Origin: Longispora fulva
GTDB taxonomy: Bacteria; Actinomycetota; Actinomycetes; Mycobacteriales; Micromonosporaceae
DNA: 64,000 nt
Assembly: GCF_015751905.1 (NCBI RefSeq)
Contig: NZ_JADOUF010000001.1
Coordinates: 7,068,001-7,132,000, forward strand
Direction: 5' to 3'
Shown: positions 9,076-22,343 of the stretch, piece after piece
How the letters are laid out: every line of letters begins with the position of its first letter
How positions within the stretch are numbered: the first letter of the stretch is position 1
Notes under the pieces: generated by a model
What the model was told of the DNA's origin: nothing
Databases searched by the model: none
What the model saw: the letters and a program-made list of their open reading frames with translations, nothing else
Program-made: the position numbers and the translations under genes

Positions 9076-9273
9076 GCGGCGAACTCCGAGCGCCGAGGCG
9101 GCGAACTCCGAGTGCCGAGAGGCCGAACTCCGGGCAGCCGGGACGCCAAGATGCCAGGACCTGCGCCCAGAGCGCCGAGCCCGGGCCCCGAGCCGGACCC
9201 CTGGCGCCCCATGCCCCGAAAAGGGCTCGGAAGCGGTGCGCGACCACCTCCCCGGGGAGGTATGGTCGGCCGC

Positions 9274-10326
9274 GTGATCTCTCTCCGACCGCTCCGTGAC
9301 GGTGACGCCGAGGACCTCGTCGCCGCGTGCAACGACCCGCTCATCCAGCGGTTCGTGCCCACTCTGCCCGCGCCGTACACCCGCGAGCACGCCCTCTGGT
9401 GGATCCGGGACGGCGCGCCGACCGTGGCGGCCAGAGGTGGTCAGATCTGGGCGATCGTCGATCCGTCCGACGACCGGCTGCTCGGTAGTGTCGCCACCCA
9501 GCCGGGGACTCTGGGCTACTGGGTCGCGCCATGGGCCCGGCGGCGGGGGGTGGCCACCGAGGCGACGAGGCAGGGCACGGCCTGGGCGTTCGCGCACGGG
9601 TACGAGCGGCTCGAGCTCACCACCCATCCCGAGAACGTGATCAGCCAGCGGGTGGCCCTGGCCGCCGGCTTCCGGAGCGAGGGGCTGCGCCGCGCGGCCG
9701 AGCAGAGCCGGGGTGGCGGCCGGCACGACATGCTGGTCTGGTCGCGGTTGCCCTCGGATCCGCCGGGGCCGACCCGCCGGCTCATCCCGGACCTGCCGGG
9801 CGGCGCCCTGACCGACGGGGTTGTGACGCTGACCCCGGTCGGGCCGGCGGACGCCGGGGAGATGTTCGCGCTGCGCAACCTCCCGGAGGTCGTGGCCAGC
9901 AACGTGCCTCCGGTCGAGCTGAGCCGCGCGGAGGTCGAGGAACGCTGCCGGCTCGCGCCCGGTACGTGGCTGACCGGCATCAACGTGGATCTGACCATCC
10001 GGGAGGCGGCGACGGGCGCGTTCGTCGGCGAGATCGGTCTTTTCTACCACGAGCCCCCCACCCAGCAGGCCATGATCGGGTATGCGGCGCTGCCGGCCTT
10101 CCGCGGCAAGGGCTACACGACCCGCGCCGCGAACCTGATCGCTGACTGGGCGTTCACGCAGGTCGGCGTCATGCGCCTGATCGCGGGCACGGCCCCGGAG
10201 AACGCCGGCTCCCAGCGCGTCCTGGAGAAGGCCGGCTTCGTTCGCGAGGGCTACACCCGTTCCCGCCTGCCCGGCCCGGACGGCACCCGGATCGACGACG
10301 TCCTCTGGGCCCGCCTGCCCGCCTGA
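9274..10326 (+). CDS. double GNAT-family N-acetyltransferase
   Basis: A 350-residue protein with two GNAT (RimJ/RimL-like) domains. The first (about 1-160) starts VISLRPLRDGDAEDLVAACND and has the acetyl-CoA region YWVAPWARRRGVATEA. The second (about 180-350) has IGYAALPAFRGKGYTTRA and NAGSQRVLEKAGFVREG. GNAT enzymes transfer an acetyl group from acetyl-CoA to amino groups of proteins or small molecules; the target is unknown. The GTG at 9274 was preferred because the domain begins there and a GGGGAGG sequence lies 13 bp upstream; the ATG at 9262 is only one base from that site. It is convergent with a paralogous double GNAT gene. Confidence 0.85.
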   Translation: MISLRPLRDGDAEDLVAACNDPLIQRFVPTLPAPYTREHALWWIRDGAPTVAARGGQIWAIVDPSDDRLLGSVATQPGTLGYWVAPWARRRGVATEATRQGTAWAFAHGYERLELTTHPENVISQRVALAAGFRSEGLRRAAEQSRGGGRHDMLVWSRLPSDPPGPTRRLIPDLPGGALTDGVVTLTPVGPADAGEMFALRNLPEVVASNVPPVELSRAEVEERCRLAPGTWLTGINVDLTIREAATGAFVGEIGLFYHEPPTQQAMIGYAALPAFRGKGYTTRAANLIADWAFTQVGVMRLIAGTAPENAGSQRVLEKAGFVREGYTRSRLPGPDGTRIDDVLWARLPA

Positions 10327-10476
10327 CAGATCCCCAAAACCATTTTCTGATCACGGCGACACCTGCCCCGGCACCGTCCAGCGACCCGGCGTCCTCACCA
10401 CGGGCGTCCCCACCAGCTGGACAGCCGGGCGACTCCCGCCAGCGCTGAACCCGTCATCAAATATTGATCTTGTTTT

Positions 10477-11577
10477 TCAGCGCGGGTCCGTGGCCAGTTT
10501 CGCGCCGACCCACGTGTCGACCCGGGCGCCCCGGTGCACGAGTCGGCCGCGCTGCACGCCCTCGACCGCGAACCCGGCCTTCTCGGCGACCCGGCGGGAC
10601 CCGTCGTTGCCGACGAGGGCCCGCCACTCGATCCTGGCCAGCCCCAGCTCCTCGAAGCCCCAGCGGGTGATGGCCCGCAGGGCGGCGGTGGCGTGCCCCC
10701 TGCCCCAGGCCCCCGGCGAGACCATGAAGCCGACGTCGGCCATCGTGGGGTCGCCGCGGTCGATCCGCAGGTCCATGTTCCCCACCCAGCCGCCGTCCGG
10801 GTCACTGATCGCGAAGTAGGCCCCGTCCGCGCGCAGCCACTGTTCAGCCGTGAAGGCCACGAAGCGCTCGGCGTTCCGCCGGGTGTACGGGCTCGGCAAC
10901 GGCAACCACCGGGTGATCTCCGGATCGGTGCACGCCGCCACCAGCGCGTCGACATCGCCGGACTCCACGGGCCGGAGCAGGACGTCACCGGCGGGGAGCA
11001 CCGGCTGCGGGGCGCTGAACACCCTGGTCCGCCGGCTGTCCACGGTCGGGAAGCCGAGCCGGCCGTACCGGTCGAGGTCGGCCGGGAGCAGCGCGCCGAT
11101 CATGCCGTCGACCGGCTCGCCGGCCCTGTCGATCAGCGCCTCGCGTTGCAGCCCCTCCATCACGAACCCGGCGCGCTCGGCCACGAGCCGGGACGGCAGG
11201 TTGCCGGCCTTGGCCCGCCACAGCAGCCGCTGCACCCGCAGCGTGTCGAAGACCCACCGGCAGACGAGCTTGAGCGCCTCGGTGGTCACGCCCCGGCCCC
11301 GGCCGCCCGGGGCGACCCAGTAGCCGATCTCGGCGACCCGGGCGTCGGCGTCGTGGTCGACCACCCCGATGGAGCCGAGCAGTTCGCCGTCGTGGTCGAA
11401 GATCCCGAACTGCCCTTCCGACGCGCCGGTGACGAACCCGACGGCGTGCTCCATGAGGTACGGGACGGGCACCCGGGTCCACCGCTGGATCGCCTGGTCC
11501 TGGCAGGCCGCGTAGACCTGGGGGGCGTCGGAGCCGCGCCACGCGCGGAGTACAAATGCATCGGTCCTGAATTCCAC
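10477..11577 (-). CDS. double GNAT-family N-acetyltransferase
   Basis: About 366 residues with two GNAT domains. The first has IGYWVAPGGRGRGVTTEALKLV, the second has VGFMVSPGAWGRGHATAALRAI and ends near GSRRVAEKAGFAVEG. Both carry the acetyl-CoA-binding R/Q-x-x-G-x-G/A pattern and align in layout with the convergent gene at 9274-10326, so the two look like diverged paralogues. The start is uncertain: the GTG at 11577 opens directly into VEFRTDAFVLRAWRG, as GNAT proteins usually begin, while a GTG at 11649 would add 24 residues without a ribosome binding site. The substrate is unknown. The 150 bp between the two GNAT genes holds no gene. Confidence 0.83.
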   Translation of the reverse strand: MEFRTDAFVLRAWRGSDAPQVYAACQDQAIQRWTRVPVPYLMEHAVGFVTGASEGQFGIFDHDGELLGSIGVVDHDADARVAEIGYWVAPGGRGRGVTTEALKLVCRWVFDTLRVQRLLWRAKAGNLPSRLVAERAGFVMEGLQREALIDRAGEPVDGMIGALLPADLDRYGRLGFPTVDSRRTRVFSAPQPVLPAGDVLLRPVESGDVDALVAACTDPEITRWLPLPSPYTRRNAERFVAFTAEQWLRADGAYFAISDPDGGWVGNMDLRIDRGDPTMADVGFMVSPGAWGRGHATAALRAITRWGFEELGLARIEWRALVGNDGSRRVAEKAGFAVEGVQRGRLVHRGARVDTWVGAKLATDPR

Positions 11578-11705
11578 CCTCAGATCATGCGTGCCCGGCT
11601 CCGCTGTGAGCGAACAGGATTTTTCGGAACACCAGGGTGGGGTCGTCACTGGGGGGATTGCCGCCTACGATGGTCAAGCGAATACCTCCCAGGGAGTGCT
11701 GACCC

Positions 11706-14558
<2,853 letters not shown>

Positions 14559-14569
14559 CCTGTGCTGAT

Positions 14570-14600
14570 CTGCCCCCGGTGCCTGTGGTGCCGGGGGCAG
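14570..14600 (+). terminator. terminator after secA
   Basis: Perfect 10-bp arms CTGCCCCCGG (14570-14579) and CCGGGGGCAG (14591-14600) enclose an 11-base loop, 11 bp after the secA stop codon. Its position before the convergent Rv3235-family gene suggests it may act in both directions. Confidence 0.8.
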
Positions 14601-14639
14601 AACGCTGTCCGGGTGCCGCGTCGGATCTGCCGGCCGCCG

Positions 14640-15668
14640 CTAGTGGGTGTCCGGCGACGGTGGGCCACCCGGGCGCAGCGACTGGAGGTGGGTGCACAGC
14701 CACGCGTCCGCCGGTCGTTCCAGTCGCAGGGTCATCGCCCAGATCCTCGTCGACCGGTGCAGCATCACCACCGCCTCGATCACGGCCGGGGCCGGCGAGG
14801 ACACCCGCAGGGACGCGATCCGGACCGTTCCCGGAGCGCCCCGCTGCTGCTCGATGTCGAGGACCAGCTGCCGGTGCGCGTCGGGGGCGCAGACCGCGCG
14901 CAGCGCCTGGACGGGCCGATGCCCGGTGAGGGCCTCGAGGTAGAGCCGGAGGAAGACCCCGGCAGCCCGGCCGGCCCAGCCGTCCGGTGCCCTGAGCGCG
15001 GTCCGGGCGGGGCGCACCCCGGCGGGCCCTGATGGTCCGGTGCCGGCGCGGCCGGCTGTGCCCATGGGGCCGGCTGTCCCCTTCGGGCTGGCTGTTCCCC
15101 TCGGACTTGCTCCGCCCCTCGGGCCGACGGCTCCTATGGGGCCGGTAATGCCGGTGGGGCTGGTGGGGCTGGTGGGGCCTGAGGGTCCTGAGGTGCTCCG
15201 GCGGGCGGTCGGTTCGGTGCCGGGCGGGGTCGCGCCTGGCGGCGGGGAGGTCCTCGGGCGCCGGGATGCCGCCCATGTGCCGACGGTCCGGGACCCGGGG
15301 CCGGATGCTCCTGCCACCGCCTCGGCACCGGGCGTCCCGGACGGAGCCACGTCGTGGCCAACTGTTCGGCGGGCAGCTGCGCTCCCGCCCGGAGTGGCGT
15401 CCCGCGCAGTTCCGGCACCACCTGTCCAGGGCGGAGCCGTGCCACCGCCCCCGCCAGGAACGGCACCCCACGCAACCCCGGCACCACCTGTCCAGGGTGG
15501 AACAGCGCCCCCACCCGCAGCCGCATCCCGCACCGCCATCCGGGCGGCCTCCCCCCGGGTCAACCCCGGATCATCGAGACACCGCCCACCGCAACAGGAC
15601 CCGGCGCAGCACGCATCCTCCTCGTACGGCGGCTCGTAGGGTGGGACCGGGCCGATCGTGACATACAT
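14640..15668 (-). CDS. Rv3235-family protein with Gly/Pro-rich collagen-like segment
   Basis: About 342 residues. The conserved Rv3235-type domain occupies the C-terminal third (AAGVFLRLYLEALTGHRPVQALRAV, then an IASLRVSSPAPAVIEAVV strand pattern and WAMTLRLERPADAWLCTHL). Before it lies an atypically long low-complexity region (about 60-230), rich in Gly, Pro, Ala and Thr, with many G-x-y triplets such as GPIGAVGPRG and GTAGPMGTAG. The N-terminus has a Cys-rich patch (CCAGSCCGGRC). Rv3235-family genes lie beside secA in many actinobacteria; their function is unknown. The ATG at 15668 (MYVTIGPVPPYEPPYEED) is chosen because this opening is typical of the family. Confidence 0.75.
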   Translation of the reverse strand: MYVTIGPVPPYEPPYEEDACCAGSCCGGRCLDDPGLTRGEAARMAVRDAAAGGGAVPPWTGGAGVAWGAVPGGGGGTAPPWTGGAGTARDATPGGSAAARRTVGHDVAPSGTPGAEAVAGASGPGSRTVGTWAASRRPRTSPPPGATPPGTEPTARRSTSGPSGPTSPTSPTGITGPIGAVGPRGGASPRGTASPKGTAGPMGTAGRAGTGPSGPAGVRPARTALRAPDGWAGRAAGVFLRLYLEALTGHRPVQALRAVCAPDAHRQLVLDIEQQRGAPGTVRIASLRVSSPAPAVIEAVVMLHRSTRIWAMTLRLERPADAWLCTHLQSLRPGGPPSPDTH

Positions 15669-15754
15669 GCGAGCCTCCCGAAGCCTACGTTTACCCCCGT
15701 TTGCGTTTGGCACGTTCTACTGGGCTTCGGTGGGCGCACGCCAGGCTGGATCGC

Positions 15755-15985
15755 CTAACCGACACTTTCGTCGGCGATCAGGGGGTTCTCGCGGATCCAG
15801 ACGGCCGTCTCGGCGTACATCCGCTCGATGTAGAGCTCGACCTCGGCGCGTTCGACCCGCCACTGGCCCCGGCCGCCGATCTTGATGCCGCGCAGCTCAC
15901 CGCTGCGGACCAGGTGGTACACCTGGGAGGTCGAGACGTTCAGCAGCTCGGCGACATCCGCGAGCTGCAGGAACCGTGGCTCCAT
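15755..15985 (-). CDS. BldC/excisionase-like helix-turn-helix protein
   Basis: A 76-residue MerR-like winged helix protein: FLQLADVAELLNVSTSQVYHLVRSGELRGIKIG with a GQWRVERAEVELYIERMY wing. Single-domain proteins of this type (BldC relatives) bind direct repeats as DNA-binding regulators; phage excisionases share the fold. The location between the Rv3235-family gene and a DUF6912 gene is a common actinobacterial arrangement, so this is probably a resident regulator and not a phage remnant. The target is unknown. Confidence 0.8.
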   Translation of the reverse strand: MEPRFLQLADVAELLNVSTSQVYHLVRSGELRGIKIGGRGQWRVERAEVELYIERMYAETAVWIRENPLIADESVG

Positions 15986-16053
15986 GGGGTGGGCCTCCGG
16001 GGCGAGGGGTACGGTTTCCTTAGTTTGCCACCGATGGCGTTGAGGAGCAGCAC

Positions 16054-16551
16054 ATGCGGGTCTACCTCCCGGCCACGCTTCCCCTGTTGGCCGCCCTGCG
16101 CGCCGAGGGTCAGCTGGGCCCCGGCCCGCTCGCCGCGCACGCCGTGACGCCGGGCCTGCGCGAGTGGTATGTGGAGGGTGACGAGGAGGAGCTGGAGTTC
16201 GTGGCGTTCACGGCCGCGGCCCAGTCCGCGTTGCAGTTGCTCCGGCACGATCCGGCAGCCCCGCGCCGCCGGGTGGTGATCTCCGCGGACGTGTCCGACG
16301 CGCTGGTGAAGCCGGAGCAGGAGCTGGGGTCGAGCCTCGTCGAGCTGAGTTCCCCGGTGAGCCTCAAGGCCGTCGTGTCGCTGCACGTGGACGACGCGGA
16401 CGCCGAGCGGGACGTCGCTGCGGCGGTCGACGTGGTGCTGGAGGCGCTCGGTGGCGACGAGGACGCCCAGTTCACGGTGGACGGCGCGGAGGACCACGAC
16501 CTCGCGTGGTACGACGCCTCGGAGCTCGACCAGCTCCTCACCGGCTCATAG
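16054..16551 (+). CDS. DUF6912-family protein
   Basis: A 165-residue soluble protein that starts [25 protein letters not shown] and contains [21 protein letters not shown], followed by a helical region and the acidic C-terminus [19 protein letters not shown]. This matches the conserved actinobacterial family DUF6912, which has no assigned biochemical role. It is divergent from the BldC-like gene across 68 bp. No signal peptide or catalytic motif is seen. Confidence 0.72.
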   Translation: MRVYLPATLPLLAALRAEGQLGPGPLAAHAVTPGLREWYVEGDEEELEFVAFTAAAQSALQLLRHDPAAPRRRVVISADVSDALVKPEQELGSSLVELSSPVSLKAVVSLHVDDADAERDVAAAVDVVLEALGGDEDAQFTVDGAEDHDLAWYDASELDQLLTGS

Positions 16552-16746
16552 ACCCACAACCATTAATTGATTACGGTGGGGCCCGACCCGGGTTCCACCG
16601 GCCCTGCCCAGCGTGCCCGGCGGCGCCCCGGGCGGGCGGAGTCCCCGGGCCTCCGGTGCCAGCCGCGCGGCCGGCCGAGGACCGCCAGCCGGGAGCCGCC
16701 GCTGGAGACCGGGTCAGGTGTCGCCGTAACCGTCTGATCTTTCGGG

Positions 16747-17727
16747 TTATTCGCTCCGCTGCTCCCGGCCGCCGGCTGCGTCCGCTTTGGGCAGTGGCGT
16801 CCCGAACACCGACACCGGCTCCGGCTGGTCGGCGTCGGCGGGGAACACCGCGCGCGCGGGTGCTTCCGCCGATTCCTCGGTCGCGGGCCGCATCGTCCGG
16901 CCGACCAGGATCGTGGCCGTGACCGCCCCGGCGAACAGCAGCGCGATCCCGGAGTTCACCCGAGGCCCGATGTCGGTGGCCAGCAGCGCCTCGGTGAACG
17001 TGGCGTCGGTGACCGGGGCGACGAGGCGCGGCACGGTCAGCCAGGCGAAGCCCTCGGACAGGATCGCGAGCGCGCCGGCGACCGCACCGGCGGGGAGGTA
17101 GCCGGCCCAGTGCTGGGCGGGACCCCGGCGCAGGTACCGGAACGAGACCACCCCGGCCACGATGCCCGACACCACCCCGAAGATGAGCAGCATCCAGTGC
17201 GACGTGAAGAAGCTCTTCTCCGGGCCGGCCTCCTGGGTGAACTTCTGCAGGAAGATGCTCAGGATCACCTTGGTCAGGAACGCGGCGTACGTGCCAGCGA
17301 CGCCGGCCGCGACCACCCGGATCGGGTTGATGGCGGCGAACAGCCCGCCGACGAGCGCCGCCGCGGCCGAGCACACCGCGATGACGGCCGAGCTGCGGGT
17401 GTCGCGGATCATGGCGAGGGCGAGGCCGCCGGCGAGTACCCCGAAGAGCAGGCCGGCACCGGCACCCGCCGCGAGCCGCCGCAGCCCGGTGGACGCGAAT
17501 CGCAGGGTGGCGACGGCCAGCATGCCGGCGGAGGCCCCGGCGGCGAGAATCGCCGTGACCAGGGGGAACAGGTTCTGTGCGGCGCTGATCAGCCCCGAGT
17601 CGGCTCCACCGCTCTCGGTGAGAGTGACACGAAGCACCCAGAGCAGGGCGAACAGCCAGGCGAAGCCGATTCCGACCAGGATGGCGGCGCTGCTGGGCTT
17701 GAGTGGGGCGGGAGGAGAGTCGGTCAT
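16747..17727 (-). CDS. polytopic membrane protein of unknown function
   Basis: A 326-residue protein with roughly eight hydrophobic segments (for example ILVGIGFAWLFALLWVLRV, LVTAILAAGASAGMLAVATL and LLIFGVVSGIVAGVVSF) and a polar Pro/Ala-rich C-terminal tail of about 50 residues. The ATG at 17727 opens MTDSPPAPLKPSSAAILV just before the first helix; a longer frame would begin in the promoter region. I do not recognise the family. It is divergent from pruA over 170 bp that must contain both promoters. Confidence 0.7.
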   Translation of the reverse strand: MTDSPPAPLKPSSAAILVGIGFAWLFALLWVLRVTLTESGGADSGLISAAQNLFPLVTAILAAGASAGMLAVATLRFASTGLRRLAAGAGAGLLFGVLAGGLALAMIRDTRSSAVIAVCSAAAALVGGLFAAINPIRVVAAGVAGTYAAFLTKVILSIFLQKFTQEAGPEKSFFTSHWMLLIFGVVSGIVAGVVSFRYLRRGPAQHWAGYLPAGAVAGALAILSEGFAWLTVPRLVAPVTDATFTEALLATDIGPRVNSGIALLFAGAVTATILVGRTMRPATEESAEAPARAVFPADADQPEPVSVFGTPLPKADAAGGREQRSE

Positions 17728-17897
17728 CAGGGGCTCACTCCATCGACGCGGGGGTGACAGCATCCGAGGGTACGTGGCGGGCGGTAGGGCATGCCCTACC
17801 GGGCAAACGAGTGTGGTGTCCGTCAGGTGACGACGACCTGCCGAGACGTGGGATGATTGCTCCGCCCGCCAGCGAAGTCGAGCTATCAGGAGTAGCG

Positions 17898-19523
<1,626 letters not shown>

Positions 19524-19539
19524 TTTTCGGGTACTGACA

Positions 19540-19570
19540 CGGCCGGGTTCCCCGCAGGGGAGCCCGGCCG
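19540..19570 (+). terminator. terminator after pruA
   Basis: The arms CGGCCGGGTTCCCC and GGGGAGCCCGGCCG pair over 14 positions with a GCA loop (one G-T pair) and are followed by TTTCC. It begins 16 bp past the pruA stop. Confidence 0.85.
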
Positions 19571-19690
19571 TTTCCGTTGTCCGGGGTGGACCGCGAGGGT
19601 CAGTCAAGGGTGTCTATGGCCGGATCAAGGGCCGTATTGGTGATCAACTATTGACCGGGTGGGGTGACCCGGCTAACGTCATCGAATAAT

Positions 19691-19707
19691 TTAGGAAACA
19701 TTCCTAA
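19691..19707 (+). promoter_or_regulatory. palindromic operator-like site upstream of the chitinase gene
   Basis: TTAGGAA-ACA-TTCCTAA is a perfect inverted repeat with 7-bp arms and a 3-bp centre. It ends 36 bp before the chosen TTG start of the chitinase gene and lies in an AT-richer patch than its surroundings, where the promoter is expected. It is not the DasR box sequence. Similar TTAGGAA-n-TTCCTAA palindromes occur before secreted glycosidase genes in actinobacteria (from memory), so a polysaccharide-responsive repressor may bind here. That is inference. Confidence 0.5.
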
Positions 19708-19743
19708 GAGTTGTTCCGTCTCCTCACCCCTCGGGAGTCGAAG

Positions 19744-22290
19744 TTGTCCAGACGAGTCCTGCCGGCCATAGTCGCCGCTGTCGCGGCCCTGGCCGCAGCC
19801 GTGTTCACCTTCAACATCGGTCCGTCCTACGCCGCCCCCAACGAGGACTGTCGCCCGGACGGCCTGGCCCGCACCGCCGGCGTCGACACCCCCTACTGCG
19901 CGGCGTACGACACGAACGGCCGCGAGAAGATGGGCGCCGGAGTCAGCCGTCGTGTGATCGGCTACTTCACCAACTGGCGCACCGGGGTCAAGGGCGACCC
20001 GGCCTACCTGGTGAACAACATCCCGTGGAACAAGGTCACCCACCTCAACTACGCGTTCGCGCACGTCGACGGCCAGAACAAGCTGTCGGTGGGCGGCGGC
20101 GGGGCGACCAACGCCTCGACCGGGATGACCTGGCCGGGCGTGCCGGGGGCCGAGATGGACCCGAGCTTTCCGTACCAGGGGCACTTCAACCTGCTGAACA
20201 AGTTCAAGAAGCAGTACCCGAACGTGAAGACCCTGGTCTCCGTCGGGGGCTGGGCCGAGACCGGCGGCTACTTCGACGACAACGGCAACCGGGTCGCGTC
20301 CGGCGGCTTCTACACCATGACCGAGTCCCAGGCGAAGATCGACACCTTCGCGGACTCGGCGGTCGCGTTCATCCGGCAGTACGGGTTCAACGGGGTGGAC
20401 GTCGACTACGAGTACCCGACGTCGAACAAGGACGCCGGCAACCCGCTGGACTTCACGGTCGCCAACGCCAAGCGGGCCCAGCTGATGGCCGGCTACGTGA
20501 ACCTGATGCGCACCCTGAAGCAGAAGCTGGACGCCGCGAGCGCCGCTGACGGGAAGTACTACATGCTCACCGCCGCCGTCCCCGCCTCGGGCTGGCTGCT
20601 GCGCGGGATGGACGTCTTCCAGGTCACGCAGTACCTCGACTACGTGAACGTGATGACCTACGACCTGCACGGCGCGTGGAACGAGTACGTCGGCCCGAAC
20701 GCCGCGCTGTTCGACAACGCGCAGGACTCCGAGATGATCGCCGGCAGCGTGTACAGCTCGTACGGCAACATCGGCTACCTCAACGGGGACTGGGCGCTGC
20801 ACTACTTCCGGGGCAGCATGCCCCCGGGCCGGATCAACCTGGGCCTGCCCTACTACACCCGGGGCTGGGAGAAGGTGACCGGCGGGACGAACGGCCTGTG
20901 GGGCGACTCGAAGGGCTCACCCTGCCCGGCGGGCACCACGGTCTGCGGGGCCGGCGCGATCGGCATCGACAACCTCTGGCACGACCTGAACGCCAGCGGT
21001 CAGGAGGAGCCGGCCGGCTCGAACCCGATGTGGCACGCCAAGAACCTCCAGCAGGGCGTCCCCGGCGACTACCTGGCCAGCTACGGGCTCGACCCGAACC
21101 TGCCGAAGAACAAGCTGACGGGTACGTACGTCCGCAACTACAACTCGACCATGGTCACCCCGTGGCTGTGGAACGACCAGAAGAAGGTCTTCCTGTCCAC
21201 CGAGGACGACGTGTCGGTGAACACGAAGGCGCAGTACATCGCGGACAACGGCTACGGCGGCGCGATGATGTGGGAGCTGGCCGGCGACTACCAGTGGGAC
21301 GCGGCCAAGGGTCAGTACGGCATGGGCTCGACCCTGACCACGGCGCTGTACGACAAGCTCCAGACGTCCGCCCCCTACGGCGCGTCCAAGTCGACGAAGA
21401 CGATGCCGACCGCGACGATGGACGTCGGGATCGACGTGGGCGGCTTCCCGGTCGGCGACTCCAACTACCCGATCACCGGCAAGATGAAGGTCACGAACCG
21501 GTCGGCGACCGACATCCCCGGTGGCGCGAAGCTGGAGTTCGACATGCCGGTCAGCACGACGGCGGAGATCGGCCAGCAGACCGGCTGGACGCTGACCGTC
21601 ACACCGGGCCGCAGCGGCTCCAACTCCGGCGGGCTGAAGGCGGACTTCCACCACGTCACGATGACCCTGCCGAGCTGGCAGACCATCCCGAAGAGCGGGG
21701 GCTCGGCGGAGGTCACCATGACCTGGAAGCTGCCGGTGTCCGGGCCGTCGAACTACGTCCTCACGTTCGGGGGCACGTCGTACCGGCTGAGCGCCGACAA
21801 CCCGCGCGGCGGCACCACCAACCCGACGACGGCCCCGCCGACCACCGCTCCGCCGACCACGGCCCCGCCCACGACGGCCCCGCCGACCACCGCCCCGCCC
21901 ACGAGCAGGCCGCCGACGAGTGCCCCGCCGACCACCCAGCCCCCGACCACCCAGCCCCCGACCTGCTCGGTGGCGGCGTGGAACGCCGCGACCGTCTACA
22001 ACGGCGGCCAGACAGCCTCCTACGTGGGCCGGATCTGGAAGGCGAAGTGGTGGACACAGGGCGAGACGCCGGGCGTGGCGGCGGTCTGGGAGGACACGGG
22101 AGCGTGCGGTCCGCAGACGACCGCGCCGCCCGGCACGTGCACGGCGGCGGCCTGGAACTCGGCCACGGCCTACTCGGGCGGGGCGCTGGTGTCCTACACC
22201 GGCAAGAAGTACCGCGCGAAGTGGTGGACGCAGGGCGAGACGCCCGGTACCGCCGCGGTCTGGGAAGACCTGGGCACCTGTAACAGCTAG
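19744..22290 (+). CDS. secreted GH18 chitinase with ChiC-like domain and two CBM5/12 modules
   Basis: An 848-residue exochitinase/endochitinase. A signal peptide (about 1-32, AVAALAAAVFTFNI ... SYAA) precedes the GH18 TIM barrel (about 55-540), with the catalytic motif GVDVDYEYP in which Glu223 is the acid/base. Then come a beta-sandwich chitinase-C type domain (about 550-690), a TTAPPTTAPP linker and two CBM5/12 chitin-binding modules (about 740-790 and 798-847), both with KAKWWTQGETPG-like or RAKWWTQGETPG-like segments. It hydrolyses chitin outside the cell. TTG at 19744 is preferred as start because GGGAG lies 6 bases upstream; a TTG at 19711 lacks this. A palindrome upstream suggests induction control. 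Confidence 0.93.
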   Translation: MSRRVLPAIVAAVAALAAAVFTFNIGPSYAAPNEDCRPDGLARTAGVDTPYCAAYDTNGREKMGAGVSRRVIGYFTNWRTGVKGDPAYLVNNIPWNKVTHLNYAFAHVDGQNKLSVGGGGATNASTGMTWPGVPGAEMDPSFPYQGHFNLLNKFKKQYPNVKTLVSVGGWAETGGYFDDNGNRVASGGFYTMTESQAKIDTFADSAVAFIRQYGFNGVDVDYEYPTSNKDAGNPLDFTVANAKRAQLMAGYVNLMRTLKQKLDAASAADGKYYMLTAAVPASGWLLRGMDVFQVTQYLDYVNVMTYDLHGAWNEYVGPNAALFDNAQDSEMIAGSVYSSYGNIGYLNGDWALHYFRGSMPPGRINLGLPYYTRGWEKVTGGTNGLWGDSKGSPCPAGTTVCGAGAIGIDNLWHDLNASGQEEPAGSNPMWHAKNLQQGVPGDYLASYGLDPNLPKNKLTGTYVRNYNSTMVTPWLWNDQKKVFLSTEDDVSVNTKAQYIADNGYGGAMMWELAGDYQWDAAKGQYGMGSTLTTALYDKLQTSAPYGASKSTKTMPTATMDVGIDVGGFPVGDSNYPITGKMKVTNRSATDIPGGAKLEFDMPVSTTAEIGQQTGWTLTVTPGRSGSNSGGLKADFHHVTMTLPSWQTIPKSGGSAEVTMTWKLPVSGPSNYVLTFGGTSYRLSADNPRGGTTNPTTAPPTTAPPTTAPPTTAPPTTAPPTSRPPTSAPPTTQPPTTQPPTCSVAAWNAATVYNGGQTASYVGRIWKAKWWTQGETPGVAAVWEDTGACGPQTTAPPGTCTAAAWNSATAYSGGALVSYTGKKYRAKWWTQGETPGTAAVWEDLGTCNS

Positions 22291-22297
22291 GTGATCG

Positions 22298-22331
22298 AGT
22301 ACCGCCCCCGGCCCGCGCCGGGGGCGGTACT
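22298..22331 (+). terminator. terminator after the chitinase gene
   Basis: Perfect 14-bp arms AGTACCGCCCCCGG and CCGGGGGCGGTACT enclose a 6-base loop and are followed by AAATTC. It starts 8 bp after the chitinase stop. Confidence 0.88.
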
Positions 22332-22343
22332 AAATTCTGAGCC

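Noticed and set aside
8802-9299. Open frames with APSAERR or ALGARRS heptapeptide repeats on both strands
   Set aside because: They result from a 7-bp tandem repeat, which leaves every frame open; no ribosome binding site or conserved domain supports translation through it.
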